NCBI GenBank assembly: GCA_946480925.1
Contig: CAMLLU010000006.1
Location: 1 to 64,000, forward strand
From: an uncultured Rivibacter sp.
GTDB taxonomy: Bacteria > Pseudomonadota > Gammaproteobacteria > Burkholderiales > Burkholderiaceae
DNA: 64,000 bases
Direction of reading: 5' to 3'
The position numbers and the translations under genes are program-made. The notes beneath the pieces were generated by a model. The model searched no databases, was not told where the DNA came from, and saw nothing but the letters and a program-made list of their open reading frames with translations. This document shows positions 41,638-51,125 of this stretch, one piece after another (position 1 is the stretch's first letter; each line of letters starts with the position of its first letter).

Positions 41638-43713
41638 ATGACCCGCAAGCTCTTCGTCACCACCGCCCTGCCCTACGCGAACGGCAACTTCCACATCGGC
41701 CACATCATGGAATACATCCAGGCCGACATCTGGGTGCGGTTCCAGCGCATGCAGGGCCACGAAGTGCACTTCGTGGGGGCCGACGACGCACACGGCGCGC
41801 CGATCATGATCGCGGCCGAAAAGGCCGGCAAGACGCCGCAGGAATTCGTGGCCGGCATCGCCGCGGGCCGCAAGCAGTACCTCGACGGCTTCCACATCAG
41901 CTTCGACAACTGGCACTCCACCGACAGCGCCGAGAACACCGAGCTGGCCCAGGGCATCTACCGCGCGTTGCGCAAGAACGGCCTCATCTTCACCCGCAAC
42001 ATCGAGCAGTTCTTCGACCCGGTGAAGAACATGTTCCTGCCCGACCGCTACATCAAGGGCGAGTGCCCCAAGTGTTCGGCCAAGGACCAGTACGGCGACT
42101 CCTGCGAGGTCTGCGGTGCGGTCTACGCACCCACCGACCTGCGCAACCCCTACTCCACGCTCACCGGCGCCACGCCGGTCATGAAGACCAGCGAACACCA
42201 CTTCTTCCAGCTGTCGTCGCAACGCTGCATCGACTTCCTGCAGGCCTGGACGCAGGACGGCAAGCTGCAGCCCGAGGTGGCCAACAAGATCAAGGAATGG
42301 TTCACCGTCCGCACCAACCCCGACGGCACCACCAGCGAAGGCCTGGGCGACTGGGACATCAGCCGCGACGCGCCCTACTTCGGCATCGAGATCCCCGACG
42401 CGCCGGGCAAGTACTTCTACGTCTGGCTCGACGCCCCGGTCGGCTACCTCGCCTCGCTGAAGAACTATTTCGAGAAGGGCGGCCCGAAGGCGAAGTACGG
42501 CGAGACACGCAGCTTCGACGAATTCATCGCCGACCCGGCCGTGGAGCAGTACCACTTCATCGGCAAGGACATCACCTACTTCCACACGCTGTTCTGGCCC
42601 GCGATGCTGCACTTTTCCGGCCGCAAGGAGCCCGACCACGTGTTCGTGCACGGCTTCATCACCGTGAGCGGCGAAAAGATGAGCAAGAGCCGCGGCACCG
42701 GCATCGACCCGCTGAAGTACCTGGGCGTCGGGCTCAACGCCGAGTGGCTGCGCTACTACATCGCCGCCAAGCTCAACAACAAGGTCGAAGACGTGGACTT
42801 CAACCCCGACGACTTCGTCGCTCGGGTGAACTCCGACCTCGTGGGCAAGTACATCAACATCGCCTCGCGCGCGGCCGGCTTCATCAGCAAGCGGTTCGGC
42901 GGCGAGCTGAGCGGCGCCATCGCCGCCGACGGAGAAACGCTGCTGGCCCACCTGCGCGCCGGGCGCGACACCGTGCGCGAGCTCTACGAAGAGCGCGAAT
43001 ACGGCAAGGCGCTGCGCGAGATCATGCTGCTGGCCGACCGCGTGAACGAATACGTCGACCAGAACAAGCCCTGGGAGCTGGCCAAGCAGCAGGGGCAGGA
43101 CGCGCGCCTGCACGACGTGTGCACGGTCTGCATCGAGTCCTTCCGCCTGCTCACCATCTACCTGAAGCCGGTGCTGCCCGCGCTGGCGGCCCAGGTGGAG
43201 GCCTTCCTGAAGGTGAAGCCGCTCACCTTCGACGACGTGGCGCAACGCCTGGGCGCGCACGGCATCGGCGAATACAAGCACCTGATGCAGCGCGTGGACC
43301 CGAAGCTGCTCGACGCGCTGTTCGAGCCGGCCGTCGTCGAAGCCGAAAAGCCCGGCGGCGAAGACATCGCGCCGGTCATCACGATCGACGACTTCGGCAA
43401 GATCGACCTGCGCATCGCGAAGATCGTGAACGCCGAGCACGTGGAAGGCTCCGACAAGCTGCTGCGCCTCACGCTCGACGTAGGCGAGCCCAAGACGCGC
43501 AACGTGTTCTCGGGCATCAAGTCGGCCTACAAGCCCGAAGACCTGGTCGGCAAGTTCACCGTGATGGTGGCCAACCTGGCACCGCGCAAGATGAAGTTCG
43601 GCGTGAGCGAGGGCATGGTCCTGGCGGCCAGCCATGCCGACGAAAAGGCCAACCCAGGCCTCTACGTGCTGGAGCCCTGGCCGGGCGCCACGCCCGGCAT
43701 GCGCGTACGCTGA
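41638..43713 (+). CDS. metG: Methionyl-tRNA synthetase
   Basis: It charges tRNA-Met. The 691-residue protein has the class I motif HIGH at 19-22, a zinc knuckle with [18 protein letters not shown], the KMSKS loop exactly KMSKS at 347-351, and a C-terminal tRNA-binding (Trbp111-like) domain from about residue 580 ([20 protein letters not shown]...). This is the full-length two-domain form. The start ATG 41638 was chosen where homology begins, because upstream frame is not conserved. Confidence 0.98.
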   Translation: MTRKLFVTTALPYANGNFHIGHIMEYIQADIWVRFQRMQGHEVHFVGADDAHGAPIMIAAEKAGKTPQEFVAGIAAGRKQYLDGFHISFDNWHSTDSAENTELAQGIYRALRKNGLIFTRNIEQFFDPVKNMFLPDRYIKGECPKCSAKDQYGDSCEVCGAVYAPTDLRNPYSTLTGATPVMKTSEHHFFQLSSQRCIDFLQAWTQDGKLQPEVANKIKEWFTVRTNPDGTTSEGLGDWDISRDAPYFGIEIPDAPGKYFYVWLDAPVGYLASLKNYFEKGGPKAKYGETRSFDEFIADPAVEQYHFIGKDITYFHTLFWPAMLHFSGRKEPDHVFVHGFITVSGEKMSKSRGTGIDPLKYLGVGLNAEWLRYYIAAKLNNKVEDVDFNPDDFVARVNSDLVGKYINIASRAAGFISKRFGGELSGAIAADGETLLAHLRAGRDTVRELYEEREYGKALREIMLLADRVNEYVDQNKPWELAKQQGQDARLHDVCTVCIESFRLLTIYLKPVLPALAAQVEAFLKVKPLTFDDVAQRLGAHGIGEYKHLMQRVDPKLLDALFEPAVVEAEKPGGEDIAPVITIDDFGKIDLRIAKIVNAEHVEGSDKLLRLTLDVGEPKTRNVFSGIKSAYKPEDLVGKFTVMVANLAPRKMKFGVSEGMVLAASHADEKANPGLYVLEPWPGATPGMRVR

Positions 43714-43732
43714 CCGCCGCGCGGAACTCGCT

Positions 43733-44521
43733 TCAGGAATCAGCCGGTACCGGCCCTCGCAGGGCCTGCTCGATGCGTGAGATCGCCGTGCGCAACGTGC
43801 GGCGGTGGACCTCGCCAAGGGCGCTCCAGCGCGCCCGCAAGGCGACGGCGCTGAGCCGCACGACCTGTTCCGCCGCGCCGGCAAACACGATGCGATTGCC
43901 GCCGTCGGCGACCGGGATGCTGTGCAGCGCACCGTCGAAGCTGGCCGCAACGCGGGCAACGATCTCCCCGCAAGCCGGTTCGGCGGCATGGAGATTGGCC
44001 ACCAGCAGCCCGGCTGGCTGCAACACGGCGCGGCAGCCGTCATAGAACTCGCGAGTGCACAGTTCCCGGGGCTGCCCGTCGTAGTTGAAGCCGTCGACCA
44101 GTACCACGTCGTACCGATGGGCCAGGCGTACTGCGCGCTCCAAGAACCGGGCACCGTCGGCATGCACGACGCGAAAGCGCTCGCCGTCGGGCGGCACGTG
44201 GAAGGCCTCGCGCATGGCGATCACATGCGGATTGATCTCGACCACCGTGACGTCGGCCCCCTCCAGGTACTTGTGGCAGTACTTCGGCAGCGAACCGCCT
44301 CCGAGCCCGATCATCAGGATGCGCCGGGGCTGCGGCACGAAGAGCAGGAAGCCCATCATCGTGCGCGTGTAGTCGAGATCCAGCGAGTACGGGTCATGGC
44401 GCCGCATCCGGCTCTGGATCGCCTGGATGTCGAAGTGCATCGACACGGTGCGCTCATCCTCGTAGACGAAGGGTCGCACGGTGTCGGTGTCGGTGTCGGC
44501 AGGCAAGAGGTCTGAGTACAA
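43733..44521 (-). CDS. Spermidine synthase-like methyltransferase-fold protein
   Basis: A 262-residue protein of the polyamine aminopropyltransferase group. The nucleotide-binding loop ILMIGLGGGSLPKYCHKYL (about 69-87), the acidic VTVVEINPHVIAMRE and VVHADGARFL, and DVVLVDGFNYDGQP in place of the catalytic Asp loop are seen. It lacks the N-terminal beta domain of true SpeE, and the second Asp loop is changed, so the reaction is open. It is convergent with metG, with only 19 bases between. Confidence 0.8.
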   Translation of the reverse strand: MYSDLLPADTDTDTVRPFVYEDERTVSMHFDIQAIQSRMRRHDPYSLDLDYTRTMMGFLLFVPQPRRILMIGLGGGSLPKYCHKYLEGADVTVVEINPHVIAMREAFHVPPDGERFRVVHADGARFLERAVRLAHRYDVVLVDGFNYDGQPRELCTREFYDGCRAVLQPAGLLVANLHAAEPACGEIVARVAASFDGALHSIPVADGGNRIVFAGAAEQVVRLSAVALRARWSALGEVHRRTLRTAISRIEQALRGPVPADS

Positions 44522-44539
44522 GGTCGAATTCCAGTCCGG

Positions 44540-45310
44540 TCAATGGGTCCCGCCACCCGGGGCGGCCACGCGCGAGCGGAGGTCCTGCAGCAACGGCGGC
44601 AAGGCCATCGCGGTCAACAGGGCGGCGATCGGCACGGTGGCGGAGAAGCCCATGCGCTTGAAGGCGAGCGCACCCACGATGCCGCCTACGAAGAAGAGGC
44701 CGAGGATCATGCCGTGCACCTTGAGCTTGTCGCGGTTGGCCCGCACGAAGTGCTCGTCGTCGGCTTCGCGCGTACGGTTCCAGTAGACGAGGCGCCCCAG
44801 CTCGATGCCGAGGTCGGTGACCACGCCGGTCATGTGGGTCGTGCGAATCTCGGCCTGCGAGATCTTGGTCACCACGGCGTTCTGCAGGCCCATGATGAAG
44901 CACAGCAGCAGCACCGTGGACGGTACGAACACATCGACGACCAGCTCGAGGTTCGCCCCCAGCAGGCCGAACACGAGCAGCAGGTTCGCTTCCAGCATCA
45001 GCGGCAGGGCGAACTCGCCGCCGAGTTGCCGGCGGCGCGCCCAGTTGGTGAGCAGTGCCGTGACGGCAGCACCGGCGACGAAGGCCAGCAGGGAAGAAAC
45101 ACCCGCCATGGCGAGGACGACCTGCCCCAGCACCAGGTCGTCGGCGATGGCCGACACGATGCCTGTCATGTGCGAGGTGTAGCGCTGCACGGCCAGGAAA
45201 CCGCCTGCGTTGACGGCCCCCGCCACGAAAGCCAGCACGCCGCCGAGCTGCCGGTTGGTGCGGCGAGTTCTGACCTTGTGCGTGAGGCCGTGGAGGAAGT
45301 CGGTCGGCAT
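44540..45310 (-). CDS. DUF1275 (YoaK) family membrane protein
   Basis: A 256-residue protein with six membrane helices. The family patterns are GGVLAFVAGAVNAGGFLAVQRYTSHMTGIVS at the start and LCFIMGLQNAVVTKISQAEIRTTHMTGVVTDLG in the second half, the repeated sTHMTG motif being diagnostic. Function is unknown. The ATG 45310 lacks a good ribosome site; the longer frame upstream looks non-coding. It is 18 bases before the spermidine synthase-like gene. Confidence 0.85.
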   Translation of the reverse strand: MPTDFLHGLTHKVRTRRTNRQLGGVLAFVAGAVNAGGFLAVQRYTSHMTGIVSAIADDLVLGQVVLAMAGVSSLLAFVAGAAVTALLTNWARRRQLGGEFALPLMLEANLLLVFGLLGANLELVVDVFVPSTVLLLCFIMGLQNAVVTKISQAEIRTTHMTGVVTDLGIELGRLVYWNRTREADDEHFVRANRDKLKVHGMILGLFFVGGIVGALAFKRMGFSATVPIAALLTAMALPPLLQDLRSRVAAPGGGTH

Positions 45311-45436
45311 CTTTGTTGAAGGCGGGGAACGACGCCCCTCTGCTGCGGTCTGGCATGGAAGTCGCTGCGCTTGCCAAGCGAATTTCATGCCTCTACGATG
45401 GAATCGTAATGCACACGACATTAACATGCGAAGCAC

Positions 45437-45664
45437 ATGGAACTGAAGACTGCACGACTCACGCTGCTGATCGACCCCGCCAAGAAGGCTGCCTTCGAGC
45501 GCCTGTGTGCCCAGCAGGACCTGACCCCTTCGCAGGTGGTGCGCCAGCTGATACGCGAGTACCTGGCCCAGCATGGCGTGTCTTACGTGCCCAGCGGCAC
45601 GAGCGAGGCGCCACCCGCTGCAGCCACTCCAGCCGCCACGGCCCGGCGCGGCGCGAAGCGCTGA
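45437..45664 (+). CDS. Ribbon-helix-helix (CopG-like) protein
   Basis: A 75-residue protein with the ribbon-helix-helix pattern: strand ARLTLLID (about 6-13), helix KKAAFERLCAQQ, then TPSQVVRQLIREYLAQH. The rest is Ala/Pro/Arg-rich. It could be a DNA-binding antitoxin-like regulator or an autoregulator; no toxin gene is next to it. It sits between the divergent DUF1275 gene and the SulP transporter gene, 70 bases before the latter. Confidence 0.7.
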   Translation: MELKTARLTLLIDPAKKAAFERLCAQQDLTPSQVVRQLIREYLAQHGVSYVPSGTSEAPPAAATPAATARRGAKR

Positions 45665-45734
45665 CGACCCAGCCCACCAGCGGCCAGCCCTTGCTCCAGC
45701 TCACGACCTGCCTGCGCACCCGAGTGGAGGAACC

Positions 45735-47450
45735 ATGTCGCCGGTACTGCACAAGTTCCGACCTCGCCTAGTCACCGCCATGGCGGGCTACAGCCGCCAG
45801 CGTTTTCTCGCCGACCTGGGCGCCGGCCTCACTGTGGGCATCGTCGCGCTGCCGCTGGCCATGGCCTTCGGCATCGCCTCGGGCGTGAAGCCCGAGCAGG
45901 GGCTCATCACCGCCATCATCGCGGGCTTCCTCATTTCGGCACTGGGCGGCTCGCAGGTGCAGATCGGCGGACCGGCCGGCGCCTTCATCGTCATCGTCTA
46001 CGGCATCGTCGAGCGCTACGGGCTCACCAACCTGCTGATCGCCACCGCCTTCGCCGGCGTGCTGCTGTTCCTGCTCGGGCTGTTCAAGCTCGGCACGCTG
46101 GTGCGCTACATCCCGGTGTCCATCGTCATCGGGTTCACCAACGGCATCGCGGTGCTGATCGCGCTGTCGCAGGTGAAAGACCTGCTGGGCCTGCCGATCG
46201 ACAAGATGCCGGGCGACTTCTTCACGCAGATCAAGGTGATCGCCCAGCACCTGGACAGCACCAACCTGCATGCACTGGCGCTGGGTGCGATGTGCGTGAT
46301 GGGCCTGTTCTTGTGGCCCAGGCTCTTCGCCGCCGGCTCGGTGCTGCCGACCCACCTGCTCGAAGGGCGCACGCTGCGCACTGCCGCGCGCGTGCCCGGG
46401 CCCATCGTGGCGCTGGTCTCGCTCACCGTGGTGGCCGCGTTGCTGGAGTTGCCGGTGGAAACCATCGGCACGCGTTTCGGCGGCATCCCCCAAGCGCTGC
46501 CAGCCCTCACCTTGCCGCCCTTCACGTGGGACAGCGCCAAACAGCTGTTCATTCCCACGCTCACGATCGCGCTGCTGGGCGCCATCGAGTCACTGCTGTG
46601 CGCCCGAGTGGCCGACAACGTGAGCGAACACCCGAAGCACGACCCCAACCAGGAGCTCATGGCGCAAGGCGTGGCCAACTTCGTCGTGCCGTTCTTCGGC
46701 GGCATCCCGGCCACCGGCACCATCGCGCGCACCGTCACCAACGTGCGCTCCGGCGCCACCAGTCCGGTGGCCGGGATCGTGCACGCGACCACGCTGCTGC
46801 TCATCGTGCTGGTGGCCGCGCCGCTGGCGGTGCACGTGCCGCTGGCGGTGCTGGCCGGCATCCTGCTGTTCGTGGCCTGGAACATGGGCGAGTGGCACGA
46901 GTTCCGGCGCCTGCGGCACTTCAGCCCCCAGTACCGCACCATCCTGCTGGGCACCTTTGCGCTCACGGTGATCTTCGACCTCACGGTGGCGGTGCAGATG
47001 GGCCTGGTGCTGGCGTGCGTGTTCTTCATCCACCGCATGAGCACGCTGTTCCGCGCCGAGCCCGTGACGGTGCGTGACATGCCTCCCGGCGTGGCGGTGT
47101 TCAAGCTCTACGGCGCGCTGTTCTTCGGCGCGGTGGCCAAGGTCGAGGCGCTGGCCGACCAGGTACCCCAGGGCACGCGCGCCGTGGTGCTGGAGATGCA
47201 CCGTCTCATCTCGATGGACACCAGCGGCATCGATGCACTGGAGCAGCTGCGCAAGACGCTGGCGCGGCGCCACGTGGCGCTGATGCTGTGCGAGCTCAAC
47301 CCGCAGCCGGCCTCGCTGGTGAAGCGCTCCGAACTCGACGTGCAGCTGGGCGTGGACAACATCTGCGCCACGCTCGACGAGGCGCTGGAGTTGCTGCGCC
47401 CGGCCGCGGGCACCGGCGATTCACGCTACGGCGTGGAATCCACCGGCTGA
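45735..47450 (+). CDS. SulP family anion transporter
   Basis: A 571-residue inner-membrane transporter of the SulP (SLC26) family, with 12-14 hydrophobic segments and a C-terminal STAS domain. The family signature GGSQVQIGGPAGAFIVIVYGI (about 71-91) and the FGGIPATGTIARTVTNVRSGA segment are well conserved. STAS begins near 450 and contains VVLEMHRLISMDTSGIDAL. Substrates in this family are sulfate, bicarbonate or dicarboxylates; the sequence does not tell which. GGAGG precedes the ATG. Confidence 0.93.
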   Translation: MSPVLHKFRPRLVTAMAGYSRQRFLADLGAGLTVGIVALPLAMAFGIASGVKPEQGLITAIIAGFLISALGGSQVQIGGPAGAFIVIVYGIVERYGLTNLLIATAFAGVLLFLLGLFKLGTLVRYIPVSIVIGFTNGIAVLIALSQVKDLLGLPIDKMPGDFFTQIKVIAQHLDSTNLHALALGAMCVMGLFLWPRLFAAGSVLPTHLLEGRTLRTAARVPGPIVALVSLTVVAALLELPVETIGTRFGGIPQALPALTLPPFTWDSAKQLFIPTLTIALLGAIESLLCARVADNVSEHPKHDPNQELMAQGVANFVVPFFGGIPATGTIARTVTNVRSGATSPVAGIVHATTLLLIVLVAAPLAVHVPLAVLAGILLFVAWNMGEWHEFRRLRHFSPQYRTILLGTFALTVIFDLTVAVQMGLVLACVFFIHRMSTLFRAEPVTVRDMPPGVAVFKLYGALFFGAVAKVEALADQVPQGTRAVVLEMHRLISMDTSGIDALEQLRKTLARRHVALMLCELNPQPASLVKRSELDVQLGVDNICATLDEALELLRPAAGTGDSRYGVESTG

Positions 47451-47472
47451 AGCCAGGCTGAGGACGAGAGCT

Positions 47473-48999
47473 TCAGGCCTTCTTCCAGAACTTCGGCGCT
47501 TCCTGCAGCCGTGGCAGCCTGGTGCGGCATTCGTCCAGCACCACATCGCGCTGGGCAGCCAGCCAGCCCACTGCGAACCAGGCGCGTGGATCCTCTTCCG
47601 CGCGTTCGCGGTAGCTTGCCTGTGCCACCAACACGTCGTTGAAACGGCCCAGGCTTTCCTGCGCGGGGCGCAGGCGCTTCAGGTAGGCCTCCACCCGCTT
47701 GGCAGGAAACAGCGACGCGGCGAACTCGATCGAGTAGCGCAGGCGTTTGACCCGCTTGCGCAGCCAGTGACGCTCCTCGTCGGTCAGGGCGTCGAAGCGG
47801 CTCACCGTTTCGGCTACCTGGGCATGCCAGCGCTTGAGGCGGCGTGCGGCCAGCGACTTGAACGGGCGCGAAGGCAGCGGCGACTGCTGCCCGCTTGGCA
47901 AAGGCTGGGGCGTGGCCACCAGCCACCCCAGCAGCTCCAGCCACAACTGCGTGGTGTCGCCCTCGCGCAGCAGCTCCACCGGGTCCACCCCCTTGCCGCC
48001 ATGCAGCGGCGGCAAGGCAGGCGCGCCGGCGGCTTGCAGCGGCGGCGTCAACGTGGTCTGAACGTCGGCATCGCGTGCGTCGCTCAGGCTGGCGAACAAC
48101 TGAGACACGGTCTCCACGACGTGAGGTTCGGGCGCCGGCTCGACCCAGCCATCGAAAAACCGCAGCCCCGAGCGCAGCCGCCTGAGGCCTACACGCAGCT
48201 GGTGCAGGTGCTCGGGCCCTGCCGTCCCGCCAGCCACTTCGCTGGCATTGGGCAGCACCTGCGCCAGGCAGTTGCGCAGCATGGCCTGCCAAGCCGACTC
48301 GACCGTGGCGTTTTCGCCCAGCGCCAACGGCCCGGCCTTGATCGGCTCACCCGTCTCGACGCCACGCGCCAGCCGGTCGCCGCGCTCGGCCTTGGTTCGC
48401 ACGTCAAGCCACAGCCCATGCCGACGCACCCAGCGGCGGGCCACGTCGATCACGGCCTGCGGGGCACCGCTGACCAGTTCGATCTCGAGTTCGCACACCA
48501 ACACGCGGCGCTCACCGGCGTGGATCTCTCCCGCGTCGAACGCCAGCTCCACGCTGCCGCCGCGCACGCGCAGCCGGCGGCGGGTGCGTTGCACATCGGT
48601 GCGGTAAAGCTCCTGGAGGAGCGCCGCGCCGTCCGCGCCGAGGGCTGTCGCGAGGCGCTGCCCGGCAGGCGTGCCATCGTGGCGCGACAGATCGAGCGCC
48701 GGCGGCGCGCCGCGTGCAGGCGCGGTGACCGGCACTTCGTGCTCCAGCCGCGCCATCGCGTGGGCACCGGCGCCCTTGAGCGTCTGCACCCAGCTGCGCC
48801 CTTCCTGTCGCAGCCGCAATGCGAGGCCCGCCTTGGCCAGGCGCCGGTCGGGCGTGTCGTAGTAGGCCGCCCGCAGCCGCTCGCGCACGCTGCCGCCGCG
48901 GCCCGCCACTTCGGCCTGCACCGCCGCCCGCGCCTGCGGGCTCACCTGGAACTTGAGTTCGATTTCTTGCACCGCGTCACTTCCCGCGCCAAGGCGCAT
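47473..48999 (-). CDS. CYTH and CHAD domain protein (inorganic triphosphatase-like)
   Basis: A 508-residue protein with an N-terminal CYTH domain: EIELKF, YYDTPDRRLAKAGLALRLR and VCELEIEL, whose ExExK and acidic ends bind triphosphate and metal. A CHAD domain from about 220 follows, with conserved His such as HLHQLRVGLRRLRSGLRFF and KRLRYSIEF. Such fusions are thought to bind and hydrolyse polyphosphate or tripolyphosphate (YgiF type). The ATG 48999 lies after GGAAGGGTGGAA; a GTG two codons before is an alternative. Confidence 0.9.
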   Translation of the reverse strand: MRLGAGSDAVQEIELKFQVSPQARAAVQAEVAGRGGSVRERLRAAYYDTPDRRLAKAGLALRLRQEGRSWVQTLKGAGAHAMARLEHEVPVTAPARGAPPALDLSRHDGTPAGQRLATALGADGAALLQELYRTDVQRTRRRLRVRGGSVELAFDAGEIHAGERRVLVCELEIELVSGAPQAVIDVARRWVRRHGLWLDVRTKAERGDRLARGVETGEPIKAGPLALGENATVESAWQAMLRNCLAQVLPNASEVAGGTAGPEHLHQLRVGLRRLRSGLRFFDGWVEPAPEPHVVETVSQLFASLSDARDADVQTTLTPPLQAAGAPALPPLHGGKGVDPVELLREGDTTQLWLELLGWLVATPQPLPSGQQSPLPSRPFKSLAARRLKRWHAQVAETVSRFDALTDEERHWLRKRVKRLRYSIEFAASLFPAKRVEAYLKRLRPAQESLGRFNDVLVAQASYRERAEEDPRAWFAVGWLAAQRDVVLDECRTRLPRLQEAPKFWKKA

Positions 49000-49089
49000 T
49001 TCCACCCTTCCGGGGGGTCACCCACCATCGTATCGGGACACGCCGCTGCGCTATCCTCGCCCGCAGTTTGCTCTCTGCAATTCACTACC

Positions 49090-49764
49090 GTGGGCTTCCT
49101 TGACGATCTCAAGCGCCAGGCCGGCGACCTGCAGGCCCGGCAGAACACCGACACCGCCGCGCTCGAACGCAACGGCATGCTGGTCGAATCGGCCTGCAAG
49201 AACGTCTTCCAGTACTGGGTAGACCTCGTCAAGCAGCTCAACGTCATCAACCCACCCGCCCACGCGCGCTATGCCTTCGACACCAAGACGGTGTTCGACG
49301 GCCTGAAGTTCAGCGACTACCGCACCGACATCCGCCGCAAGCGGCTGCGTGGCCAGGAGGCCACCGACCACATCACGCTGCACTGCGTGCTGCGCACCGG
49401 GCAACGCCTGGCGATGATGAAGAACTTCCCCACCGACATCGAAAAGCTCGAAGCCCGCATTGCACAGAGCGGCGTCGTGTGCCGGCCAGAGACGGTGCGC
49501 AACCCCGAGACGGGCAAGCTGATCGAGATGCGCTACGAGTTCGACGCCGACATCGCCGCCGGCGCACGCGTGGTGCCCGACCACGACAACGGCACGCTCG
49601 AATTCACCATCCAGAACCTCGATGGACTGGGTTCGGTGGTCGCCCAGTTCAACGCGCTCGAAATCGGCAACAAGCGGCTCGACGAACTGGCCAAGTGGCT
49701 GGTCGGACAGCCGCACACCTTCTTGGCCGGTGCATTGGCGGTCAAGCACATCGAGCCGCGCTGA
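49090..49764 (+). CDS. Conserved hypothetical protein (224 aa)
   Basis: I do not recognise a named family. The protein starts FLDDLKRQAGDLQARQNTD, a coiled-coil-like piece, then VFQYWVDLVKQLNVINPPAHARYAF, and a mainly beta region with ITLHCVLRTGQRLAMMKNF and LEFTIQNLDGLGSVVAQFNALEIG. It has no signal peptide or membrane helix. The start is a GTG with no clear ribosome site. Coding quality (GC skew by codon position, few rare codons) supports a real gene. Confidence 0.72.
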   Translation: MGFLDDLKRQAGDLQARQNTDTAALERNGMLVESACKNVFQYWVDLVKQLNVINPPAHARYAFDTKTVFDGLKFSDYRTDIRRKRLRGQEATDHITLHCVLRTGQRLAMMKNFPTDIEKLEARIAQSGVVCRPETVRNPETGKLIEMRYEFDADIAAGARVVPDHDNGTLEFTIQNLDGLGSVVAQFNALEIGNKRLDELAKWLVGQPHTFLAGALAVKHIEPR

Positions 49765-49855
49765 GACCTTGTTCTCAGAGGCCGGTGCCGTGCCGCCGGG
49801 GCGCCATCAGCCCCGCCGCTAAAATGCCGGGCTCCCTGTCGCCCCGAGGCCCACG

Positions 49856-50059
49856 ATGCCGCTGTTCTGGAAACCCTACAAGTCCGACGTCACCCAGTTC
49901 ATCGATTCGCTGAAACAACGCGACCCGCAGCTCGAGGCCAAGCAGCGCGAAGGCCGCGCCTTGCTGTGGGACAAGCCCATCGACCGCCAGGCCCAGGCCG
50001 AATACCGCGCCGCGCGCGTGCCGCAGCAGCCTTACGTCTACCAGACGAAGGGCGAGTAA
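49856..50059 (+). CDS. DUF3460 family protein
   Basis: A 67-residue soluble protein with the whole family pattern: YKSDVTQFIDSLKQRDPQLEAKQREGRALLWDK and a C-terminal VPQQPYVYQ. The family is typical of Burkholderiales and lies there before scpA, as here. Its function is unknown. Confidence 0.85.
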   Translation: MPLFWKPYKSDVTQFIDSLKQRDPQLEAKQREGRALLWDKPIDRQAQAEYRAARVPQQPYVYQTKGE

Positions 50060-50118
50060 GCGGCAGGCAGCCGCGCCGGCCGGCCCACTAGCAAAGCTCC
50101 GGCACGCAAGGTGTTGAG

Positions 50119-50988
50119 ATGACCGACGAAGTGCTGGCCCCCGAGCAGGAAGAGCCGCAGACACGCACGGACACAGACGGCCTGCCCGAGGTGGTGGACC
50201 ATGTGGCCGTGGCCAAGCTCTACGGCGAGCCGCTGTTCGCTCTGCCGACCGACCTCTACATCCCCCCCGACGCGCTGGAGGTCTTTCTCGAGACCTTCGA
50301 AGGCCCGCTCGACCTGCTGCTCTATCTCATCCGCAAGCAGAACTTCAACATCCTCGACATCCCGCTGGCCGACGTGACGCGCCAGTACCTCGACTACGTC
50401 GAGCAGATCCGCAAGCGCAACCTCGAGCTCGCCGCCGAATACCTGCTGATGGCGGCCATGCTGATCGAGATCAAGTCGCGCATGCTGCTGCCGCCCAAGA
50501 AGACCGAGGAAGGCCAGGAACCCGAGGATCCGCGTGCCGAGCTGGTGCGCCGCCTGCTCGAGTACGAGCAGATGAAGATGGCCGCCGCCAAACTCGACCA
50601 GCTGCCGGTGCTGGGCCGAGACTTCCTGCGCGCGCAGGTCTACATCGAGCAGGCGCTGCAGCCGCGCTTTCCCGACGTCGACGTGGTCGAGCTGCGCGAC
50701 GCCTGGCTCGACATCCTCAAGCGCGCCAAGCTCAACCAGCACCACAAGATCACGCGCGAAGAGTTGTCGGTGCGCGAGCACATGAGCATCGTGCTGCGCA
50801 CGCTGCAGGGGCGCCGCTTCGTCGAGTTCGAGGAGCTGTTCGACGTGAGCCGAGGCTCGCAGGTGTTGGTGGTCACCTTCATCGCGATGCTGGAGCTGGC
50901 CCGCGAGCGCCTGCTCGAGATCACGCAGGCCGAAGCATTCGCGCCGATCTACGTGCGCCTGGCCTACTCGACGAGCCCCCCCCCGTAG
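50119..50988 (+). CDS. scpA: Segregation and condensation protein A
   Basis: ScpA is the kleisin that bridges the SMC heads in the condensin complex. The 289-residue product has the N-terminal signature LETFEGPLDLLLYLIRKQNFNI (about 55-76), the helical segment YLLMAAMLIEIKSRMLLP and a winged-helix C-terminus with VVTFIAMLELARERLLEITQ. The last residues STSPPP and the stop codon TAG come from a repeat module (CCCCCGTAGCGCC) that is fused to the gene end, so the original C-terminus was probably different. Confidence 0.95.
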   Translation: MTDEVLAPEQEEPQTRTDTDGLPEVVDHVAVAKLYGEPLFALPTDLYIPPDALEVFLETFEGPLDLLLYLIRKQNFNILDIPLADVTRQYLDYVEQIRKRNLELAAEYLLMAAMLIEIKSRMLLPPKKTEEGQEPEDPRAELVRRLLEYEQMKMAAAKLDQLPVLGRDFLRAQVYIEQALQPRFPDVDVVELRDAWLDILKRAKLNQHHKITREELSVREHMSIVLRTLQGRRFVEFEELFDVSRGSQVLVVTFIAMLELARERLLEITQAEAFAPIYVRLAYSTSPPP

Positions 50989-51047
50989 CGCCTGCGGCGC
51001 GCCCCTTCAAATTGACGTGCGCGCACCACCACGAGCCCTCCCCGTAG
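50971..51047 (+). repeat. Palindromic repeat module that supplies the scpA stop, with a decayed copy of the gene end
   Basis: CCCCCGTAGCGCC-TGC-GGCGC begins inside the last codons of scpA. Downstream, ACGTGCGC followed by ACGAGCC and CCCCGTAG (51015-51047) repeats the ACGTGCGC...ACGAGCC...CCCCGTAG of the scpA end (50951-50988) with a shorter spacer. This is the same layout as at fliE and dcd, but eroded. Confidence 0.6.
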
Positions 51048-51125
51048 ACGCACGTCTCTAGCCCGCTGCAGCGCATCAAACCCCTCTGGGCAAGCCTAGA
51101 ATCCGCCCCACTTCGGAGCACGCTC

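Noticed and set aside
41605..44163. 852-codon minus-strand frame across metG
   Set aside because: Antisense shadow of metG; composition is low in diversity and no domain can be recognised.
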